Below are positions 1 to 5,389 of a DNA stretch of 5,389 nt, in pieces. Positions within the stretch are counted from its first letter, which is position 1; every line of letters starts with the position of its first letter. Source of the DNA: Pseudomonadota bacterium (GTDB lineage: Bacteria > Pseudomonadota > Alphaproteobacteria > Acetobacterales > Acetobacteraceae); contig JAJZVE010000375.1 of assembly GCA_021845835.1 (NCBI GenBank), positions 1 to 5,389 of the forward strand. The letters run 5' to 3'. The position numbers were made by a program, and so were the translations under genes. The notes under the pieces were generated by a model. It did no database searches. It was not told the origin of the DNA and worked only from the letters and a program-made list of their open reading frames with translations.

Positions 1-1
1 A

Positions 2-931
2 GCTGGCCATGAGACCCCGACCGAGGGGGAGATACTCCTTGACGGCACCGACGTCGTCGGCAAGCCGCCGCGCACCCGTGGCACTGCAATGATGTTCCAG
101 AGCTATGCGCTGTTTCCACATCTATCGGTGAGGGACAACGTTGCTTTCAGCCTGCGCGTGCGCGGCATCGGTCGGGCGGAGCGGCATCGCGAAGCTGATC
201 GGGTGATCGAGCAGGTTCAACTCACCGCGCTCGCCGACCGCCTGCCCGGCCAGCTCTCCGGCGGGCAACAGCAGCGCGTGGCGCTCGCACGTGCCATTAT
301 AACCCGTCCCCGCGTTTTGCTACTCGATGAACCGCTCTCGGCGCTAGACGAACTTCTTCGCTTGCAGATGCGCGCCGAGCTAAAGGAGATGCAACAGCAA
401 CTCGGCATCACTTTCGTGCATGTGACGCATACCCAGCTCGAAGCGGTTGCGGTAGCTGATCAGGTCGTGGTCATGGACCGTGGCAAGGTTCGGCAATCGG
501 CGAGTGCTCGCGACATTTATGTCGCTCCAGATAGCGCCTACGTTGCCCGCTTCATGGGCGGGCAAAATGTACTGCGGGGCACCGTGGAGACGGTGGCCGG
601 CGGCATCGCGACGATCCGCGGGCCTGGTGACGAAAACTATGCCATAAGGCCTGGTCATCGAACTCTTTTGGCGGGGCAGATCATTGAATTTTCGGTCCGG
701 CGTGATCGCGTAGCGACCAACGCCGTAACGTCGGTGAATAGCGTGACTGGCCTTCTTCGTGCCATAGAATATCAAGGTACTTTCGTCAAGGTGACGCTTG
801 CGCGCGGCGTAGCAGGAGACTTCGTCGCCTACCTCGATGAGGGCGAATATTTCCGTGCGCCACTGGCGATCGGCGTGAGCGCGAGCTTCTCCTGGGAGAT
901 CGACGAAGCACATCTGCTACAATCGGAGTAA
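2..931 (+). CDS. ABC transporter ATP-binding protein, PotA-like (5' truncated by window edge)
   Basis: This is the ATP-hydrolysing subunit of an ABC importer, acting on the cytoplasmic face of the membrane. The frame is open from base 2, and the residues before the first ATG at 89 ([15 protein letters not shown]...) are typical ABC sequence, so the gene really begins outside the window; about 40 residues including Walker A are missing. In visible numbering (309 residues) I see the Q-loop Gln at 33 ([11 protein letters not shown]), the signature LSGGQQQR at 85-92, Walker B LLLDEP at 106-111, the D-loop SALD at 113-116 and the switch His at 143 in [10 protein letters not shown]-terminal region from about residue 180 (QNVLRGTV, then FVKVTL) fits a TOBE domain, as in spermidine/putrescine, iron and related MOI-type importers. 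All visible catalytic motifs are intact. The usual THDQ is THTQ here. The transported substrate is not determinable; permease and binding-protein genes would be expected upstream. It precedes and is probably co-transcribed with the molybdenum hydroxylase genes. Confidence 0.93.
   Translation, partial: AGHETPTEGEILLDGTDVVGKPPRTRGTAMMFQSYALFPHLSVRDNVAFSLRVRGIGRAERHREADRVIEQVQLTALADRLPGQLSGGQQQRVALARAIITRPRVLLLDEPLSALDELLRLQMRAELKEMQQQLGITFVHVTHTQLEAVAVADQVVVMDRGKVRQSASARDIYVAPDSAYVARFMGGQNVLRGTVETVAGGIATIRGPGDENYAIRPGHRTLLAGQIIEFSVRRDRVATNAVTSVNSVTGLLRAIEYQGTFVKVTLARGVAGDFVAYLDEGEYFRAPLAIGVSASFSWEIDEAHLLQSE
925..928 (+). promoter_or_regulatory. Candidate ribosome binding site for the [2Fe-2S] subunit
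   Basis: GGAG lies inside the last codons of the ABC ATPase gene. It is 8 bases before an in-frame CTG at 937 and only 2 bases before an in-frame ATT at 931. It is 26 bases upstream of the GTG at 955, too far to serve that codon. It therefore favours a start upstream of the GTG, although translational coupling to the ABC gene stop at 929-931 could also operate. Confidence 0.4.
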
Positions 932-954
932 TTGATCTGGATCTCACTCTCGAG

Positions 955-1416
955 GTGAATGGGCGAAGGGTTGAGGTGGACGTTCTGGAGACAACCCTGC
1001 TGGCTGATTTGTTGCGTGAGACACTCGGTCTTACAGGTACGCATGTCGGCTGCGACACGAGCCAATGCGGCGCCTGCGTGGTGCACGTCGACGGCCGCTC
1101 GATTAAGAGCTGTTCCGTGCTGGCGGTCGCGCTTGAGGGTTCTAAAGTAACAACGATAGAAGGGCTGGCGGCTACCAAGGCCGGGAGCAATTTGCATCCG
1201 ATGCAAACAGCCTTTCGCGAAAACCACGGCCTGCAATGCGGCTTTTGTACCCCGGGGATGATCATGAGTGCGGTAGAATTCGCGAACAGCAATGCCCACC
1301 CTTCCGAAAGGGAGGTACGCGCTTGGCTTGAGGGTAACATTTGCCGCTGCACTGGCTATCAGAACATCGTCTCCGCTGTGATCGCCGGCGCGCACGCGAT
1401 GCATGCGGAGGTCTGA
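955..1416 (+). CDS. Molybdenum hydroxylase small subunit, [2Fe-2S] (CoxS-like)
   Basis: This is the iron-sulfur electron-transfer subunit of a xanthine dehydrogenase/CO dehydrogenase-family enzyme, passing electrons from the Mo site to FAD. From the GTG at 955 it has 153 residues. The N-terminal plant-ferredoxin-type cluster uses Cys33, Cys38, Cys41 and Cys53 ([10 protein letters not shown] ... KSC). The C-terminal four-helix [2Fe-2S] domain uses Cys95, Cys98, Cys130 and Cys132 (QCGFC ... CRC); Gln94 before Cys95 is the family's pterin-contacting residue. All eight ligands are present. The start is doubtful: the GTG has no properly spaced Shine-Dalgarno and cuts into the first beta strand, since homologues normally have several residues before VNGR. 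The frame is open upstream with no ATG, GTG or TTG; a CTG at 937 would give [12 protein letters not shown] (159 residues) and sits 8 bases after GGAG. I list the conventional GTG but think 937 is at least as likely. The stop is 4 bases before the large-subunit ATG. Confidence 0.93.
   Translation: MNGRRVEVDVLETTLLADLLRETLGLTGTHVGCDTSQCGACVVHVDGRSIKSCSVLAVALEGSKVTTIEGLAATKAGSNLHPMQTAFRENHGLQCGFCTPGMIMSAVEFANSNAHPSEREVRAWLEGNICRCTGYQNIVSAVIAGAHAMHAEV
1407..1411 (+). promoter_or_regulatory. Ribosome binding site of the large subunit
   Basis: GGAGG lies within the last codons of the small-subunit gene, 9 bases before the ATG at 1421. It decides the start: the in-frame ATG at 1403 precedes this site and would add only MRRSES, whereas 1421 gives a family-typical N-terminus (MANPTGIGASILRKED). 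Confidence 0.8.
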
Positions 1417-1420
1417 AAGC

Positions 1421-3808
1421 ATGGCAAATCCTACAGGTATCGGCGCTTCGATTCTTCGCAAGGAGGATCAGCGCTTTATCACCGGGCGCGGCAATTACGT
1501 CGCCGATCAAAAGCGGCCCGGGATGCTGGCTGGCGTGTTCGTGCGTTCACCGCACGCCCATGCCGTGCTCCGCGGCATCGATGCCCTGTCGGCGCTCGCC
1601 ATTCCGGGTGTGCTCGCGGTACTCACGGGCGCGGATCTGATGGCCGATGGCGTTGGCGGTATTCCGTGTGGCTGGGGCATCACCGGCAAGGACGGTCTGC
1701 CGATGAAGGAGCCGGCGCATCCGGCGCTGGCGCAGGGCAAGGTGCGGTATGTCGGGGACGCGGTGGCGTTCGTGGTTGCCGAGACCGTGCAACTCGCCCG
1801 CCAGGCCACCGAGGTGGTGGCCGTTGACTACGAGGTGCTGCCGGCGGTCGTCGGCGTGCTCGACGCGGTGCGCCCCGATGCGCCGCAGTTGTTCGACGAC
1901 GTACCCGGCAATCTCTGCTGCGACTGGGAGATGGGTGATCGCACCGCGGTGGACGCGGCCTTCGCAAACGCGGCGCATGTCGCGCGCGTCAGCCTAGTGA
2001 ACAACCGTTTGATCGGCAACCCGATGGAGCCGCGTGCCGCAGTCGCGGAATACGACTCGTCGACCGATCGCACGACGCTTTGGACCACCAGTCAGTTTCC
2101 CCATGTCGTCCGGCTTTTGATGGGAAATTTCGTTCTGAAGATTCCTCAGCACAAACTGCGCGTCGTTGCCCCTGACGTAGGCGGTGGTTTTGGCGTGAAG
2201 CAGTTCCATTATGCCGAGGAGGCGGTGGTGACGTGGGCAGCTCGGCGAATCGGACGCCCGGTCAAATGGATCTGTGACCGTAGCGAGGGCTTCATCTCCG
2301 ACGCACATGGCCGCGACCACGTGACCGAGGCGGAGATGGCGCTTGACGAGACCGGAAAATTCCTCGGTCTCCGCGTTTCCACCCTTGCCAATATGGGCGG
2401 CTATTTATCTACCTTCGGCCCCAATATCCCGACCAATCTCTATGCTCCGCTATTGCCCGGCGTTTACACCACGCCAGCGATCTATTGCGAGGTGAAGTGC
2501 GTGTTCACCAATACCGTACCGGTTGACGCTTATCGCGGCGCGGGACGGCCGGAGGCGACGTTCGTTTTGGAGCGGCTGGTCGATGTCTGCGCCGCGGAAC
2601 TTGGCATGGACCGCATCGCCATCCGTCGGCGGAATATGATTCCGAAGGAAGCATATCCCTATCAGACGCCGATGCTGATCGAGTATGACAGCGGCGATCC
2701 GATGGGTTGTCTCGATAGGGCGCTCGCCATCGCGGATTGGGAAGGCTTTGCTGCGCGCAAAGCCGAGTCCGCCAAAGGTGGTAAATATCGTGGCATTGGT
2801 ATCAGCACCTATGTCGAGGCCTGCGGGCTTGCGCCTTCGCGCCTGGCAATTCGCATGGGTGCGCGCGGTGGATTATATGAGAGCGCGACGGTCCGCGTGC
2901 ATCCGACTGGGCATGTCACGGTGCTGATCGGCACCCATTCGCACGGGCAAGGACACGAGACCACGTTTGCGCAGATCGTCTCCGAAAAATTCGGCATTCC
3001 GATCGATAATATCGATATCTGCTTCGGTGATACCGACCGGGTGCAGTTCGGCATGGGCACTTACGGCTCGCGGTCCCTAGTCGTTGGCGGTAGCGCGTTG
3101 TCGAAAGCCGCCGATAAAGTCATTCTCAAGGGCCGCAAGATCGCCGCCTATCAGCTCGAGGCGAGCGTCGGGGATATCGTGTTCGAGAACGGGCGCTTCT
3201 CTGTCGCCGGCACGGACCGCGGGCGAAGCTTCGAGGAAATCTGTCTCGCTGCCTATGTGCCGGCGGATTTTCCGCTCGAAATCCTCGAACCGGGGTTGGA
3301 GGAGCAGGCGTTCTACGACCCCGTCAATTTTACCTATCCGGGCGGCGCGCACATCGCAGAGGTTGAAATCGACCGTGATACGGGTGTGGTCGAACTCCTC
3401 AACTATGTCGCGGTGGATGATATCGGCACGGTGATCAATCCGATGATCGTCGGTGGCCAGTTGCATGGTGGGATCGTGCAGGGCGTTGGCCAGGCGCTGT
3501 GCGAGAATGCGGTATACGACGAAAACAGCGGCCAGCTTTTGTCGGGATCCTTCATGGATTATTGTATGCCACGCGCCGATATGATGCCGCACATGACGAT
3601 CGAAACTCATAGCACACCCTGCGCTCATACCGATCTCGGCACTAAGGGCTGTGGTGAGGTGGGTACGATTGGTTCGCCCGCGGCTGTGACCAACGCCATC
3701 GTCGATGCGCTCTCAGGGCTTGGGATCGTTCATGTTGACATGCCGGCGAGCCCAAACCGGATCTGGCGACTTATACAGAACGCGAGCCTCACGCAGGCCG
3801 TTGAATAA
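1421..3808 (+). CDS. Molybdenum hydroxylase large subunit, Mo-cofactor binding (form II CoxL-like)
   Basis: This is the catalytic subunit, holding the molybdopterin cytosine dinucleotide-type Mo centre that hydroxylates the substrate. It has 795 residues, close to CO dehydrogenase CoxL (about 809). The N-terminus (GIGASILRKEDQRFITGRGNY) and the following a/b-hammerhead domain (about residues 15-125) are typical. The Mo-binding part shows GGGFG at 254-258, AYRGAGR at 370-376, HGQGHET at 508-514, GTYGSRS at 546-552, and KGCGEVG at 742-748 with the expected catalytic base Glu746. True (form I) CO dehydrogenases have AYxCSFR, whose Cys binds copper; here Gly373 occupies the Cys position, giving the form II signature. 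The substrate is therefore probably not CO; aldehydes, N-heterocycles, purines or other small aromatics are what this family hydroxylates, and the sequence does not choose between them. No twin-arginine signal is seen, so the enzyme is presumably cytoplasmic. The reading frame is complete with no frameshift or internal stop. The medium-subunit ATG follows the stop after 8 bases. Confidence 0.95.
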   Translation: MANPTGIGASILRKEDQRFITGRGNYVADQKRPGMLAGVFVRSPHAHAVLRGIDALSALAIPGVLAVLTGADLMADGVGGIPCGWGITGKDGLPMKEPAHPALAQGKVRYVGDAVAFVVAETVQLARQATEVVAVDYEVLPAVVGVLDAVRPDAPQLFDDVPGNLCCDWEMGDRTAVDAAFANAAHVARVSLVNNRLIGNPMEPRAAVAEYDSSTDRTTLWTTSQFPHVVRLLMGNFVLKIPQHKLRVVAPDVGGGFGVKQFHYAEEAVVTWAARRIGRPVKWICDRSEGFISDAHGRDHVTEAEMALDETGKFLGLRVSTLANMGGYLSTFGPNIPTNLYAPLLPGVYTTPAIYCEVKCVFTNTVPVDAYRGAGRPEATFVLERLVDVCAAELGMDRIAIRRRNMIPKEAYPYQTPMLIEYDSGDPMGCLDRALAIADWEGFAARKAESAKGGKYRGIGISTYVEACGLAPSRLAIRMGARGGLYESATVRVHPTGHVTVLIGTHSHGQGHETTFAQIVSEKFGIPIDNIDICFGDTDRVQFGMGTYGSRSLVVGGSALSKAADKVILKGRKIAAYQLEASVGDIVFENGRFSVAGTDRGRSFEEICLAAYVPADFPLEILEPGLEEQAFYDPVNFTYPGGAHIAEVEIDRDTGVVELLNYVAVDDIGTVINPMIVGGQLHGGIVQGVGQALCENAVYDENSGQLLSGSFMDYCMPRADMMPHMTIETHSTPCAHTDLGTKGCGEVGTIGSPAAVTNAIVDALSGLGIVHVDMPASPNRIWRLIQNASLTQAVE

Positions 3809-3811
3809 GGA
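3807..3811 (+). promoter_or_regulatory. Ribosome binding site of the FAD subunit
   Basis: AAGGA overlaps the large-subunit stop codon (TAA 3806-3808) and is 5 bases before the ATG at 3817, supporting that start and translational coupling of the two genes. Confidence 0.7.
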
Positions 3812-3816
3812 ATACT

Positions 3817-4611
<795 letters not shown>

Positions 4612-4636
4612 GGTTCCTGCCAAACTGCGCCGCCCA
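4612..4636. other. Convergent intergenic gap of 25 bp
   Basis: This is the only sequence between the stop of the FAD subunit and the stop of the LysR gene. I see no GC-rich hairpin followed by a T-run on either strand. Transcription of the two units therefore either ends through a Rho-dependent mechanism or overlaps into the opposing gene. Confidence 0.6.
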
Positions 4637-5389
4637 TCACGGCTCTGCTTTCGGCCCTGCATCGAGCACAAGATAATGCTGCAAATAATTATGCAATGCG
4701 TTGGCCGCCGCCGAAGTGGCGCCAGGCTTTTTGTAGAGCAGGAGTTCAACCGAGGGCAGAGGCGGAAAAGTGCGCGGATCGAGTTCACGCAGATTTGCGG
4801 TCATCGCGCTGCGGCCAAGCACGGTAACCGCCATGCCGGCATAAACCGCGGCAAGCAAGCCGCTCGCGCTTTCGCTGACGCAGGCCAGCCGCCATGGCCG
4901 GCCGATCCCTTCCAGCGCGGCGATAGCATGGTCGCGGAAGATATTGCCGATAGGGAGCAACGCCAGTGGCACTGGCGTCTGGAGATGGGCATTCGAGTCG
5001 ATTGCGCCCATCCAGACGAGTGGTTCCTGGTGGACAACGCGCCCACCGGTGAAATCATTCATCCGGGTGACCAGAGCGATATCCACCTCGCCGCGCTTGA
5101 CCTGGCCGACGAGCGGCGTCGACAGCACGCAACGCAGTTGGACCTGGATCAGTGGAAACGCGTGCCGGAACATCGCCAGGATGCGCGGCAGGATGCTGGT
5201 GGCATACAAATCGGGCGTGCCGAGCACGACATGGCCCTCGATCTTCGGTGCCGTCAGGCGCGACAGCAGCTCATCATGCATGCGCAGAATGGATTTCGCA
5301 TAGGACAAAACCAGTGCGCCATCCTCGCTGAGAATGATGCGACGGTTTTCGTAGGTGATCAACGAGCGTCCGGTAAGATCCTCAAGCCG
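4637..5389 (-). CDS. LysR-type transcriptional regulator (5' end beyond window edge)
   Basis: This is a DNA-binding regulator that usually responds to a small-molecule coinducer. The minus-strand frame stays open to the right edge; the TTG at 5362 is not the start, because the nine codons before it (RLEDLTGRS) match the conserved end of a LysR helix-turn-helix domain. About 250 residues are visible and roughly 45 N-terminal residues, including most of the helix-turn-helix, are missing. Visible residues 1-25 are the wing region (LEDLTGRSLITYENRRI...LSEDG), about 26-46 the long linker helix, and from about residue 52 the periplasmic-binding-protein-like effector domain opens with GHVVLGTPDLYATSILP. 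Later motifs GEVDIALVT and AGMAVTVLGRSAM are also family-typical. It converges on the hydroxylase operon rather than diverging from it, so its promoter and operator are outside the window and a regulatory link is possible but unproven. The effector is unknown. Confidence 0.93.
   Translation of the reverse strand, partial: RLEDLTGRSLITYENRRIILSEDGALVLSYAKSILRMHDELLSRLTAPKIEGHVVLGTPDLYATSILPRILAMFRHAFPLIQVQLRCVLSTPLVGQVKRGEVDIALVTRMNDFTGGRVVHQEPLVWMGAIDSNAHLQTPVPLALLPIGNIFRDHAIAALEGIGRPWRLACVSESASGLLAAVYAGMAVTVLGRSAMTANLRELDPRTFPPLPSVELLLYKKPGATSAAANALHNYLQHYLVLDAGPKAEP

Noticed and set aside
1403..1420. Upstream in-frame ATG for the large subunit at 1403
   Set aside because: It lies before the GGAGG at 1407-1411 and adds MRRSES, which does not look like family sequence; the ATG at 1421 is correctly spaced.
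829..1461. 210-codon minus-strand open frame across the ABC/small-subunit junction
   Set aside because: It lies opposite two well-supported genes with intact motifs and its translation shows no recognisable domain; long antisense frames are expected in GC-rich coding DNA.
1430..2900. Apparent shift from very GC-rich codons (about 1560-2080) to more mixed codons (about 2380-2900) within the large subunit, suggesting a recombination mosaic
   Set aside because: The reading frame and conserved family motifs run through without interruption, and local variation of this size is common; I have not computed composition, so no claim is made.
3077..3628. 183-codon minus-strand open frame inside the large-subunit gene
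   Set aside because: It is a complementary-strand shadow of highly biased codons. The protein has no recognisable family features and the sense strand carries the conserved Mo-binding sequence.
4944..5303. 119-codon plus-strand open frame opposite the LysR gene
   Set aside because: The minus-strand frame encodes a clear LysR effector domain here, and the plus-strand product is unrecognisable.

Overview
The window is a densely coded, GC-rich stretch of bacterial chromosome. Codon usage, the style of the ABC transporter and LysR proteins, and the gene content all resemble an alphaproteobacterium (Rhizobiales or Rhodospirillales type). This assignment is inferred from overall character; no ribosomal or other marker gene is present.

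Layout on the plus strand: (1) the C-terminal ~309 residues of a PotA-like ABC transporter ATPase, entering from the left edge with its Walker A region outside the window; (2) a small [2Fe-2S] subunit, (3) a large molybdenum-cofactor subunit and (4) an FAD-binding medium subunit of a molybdenum hydroxylase of the xanthine dehydrogenase / aerobic CO dehydrogenase family. The gene order is small-large-medium. Junctions are tight: about 5-23 bp between ABC and small depending on the start used, 4 bp between small and large, and 8 bp between large and medium. The four genes are therefore probably one transcript. On the minus strand, 25 bp beyond the medium-subunit stop, lies (5) the 3' part of a LysR-type regulator that runs off the right edge and converges on the operon. 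There is no gene-free stretch longer than about 25 bp and I see no RNA gene, mobile element, repeat array or CRISPR.

How the parts fit: the three enzyme subunits make a complete electron path. The substrate is hydroxylated at the Mo site of the large subunit, electrons pass through two [2Fe-2S] clusters in the small subunit, and then to FAD in the medium subunit. The large subunit carries AYRGAGR where true CO dehydrogenases carry a Cys-containing AYxCSFR motif, so it is a 'form II' CoxL-like protein and very probably not a CO dehydrogenase. The upstream ABC ATPase in the same transcriptional direction suggests that the substrate is an imported small molecule, but its identity cannot be read from this sequence. 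Nothing here amounts to a clearly new biological system. The points most worth a second look are the unidentified substrate of the transporter-linked hydroxylase and the apparently non-standard start codon of the small subunit.
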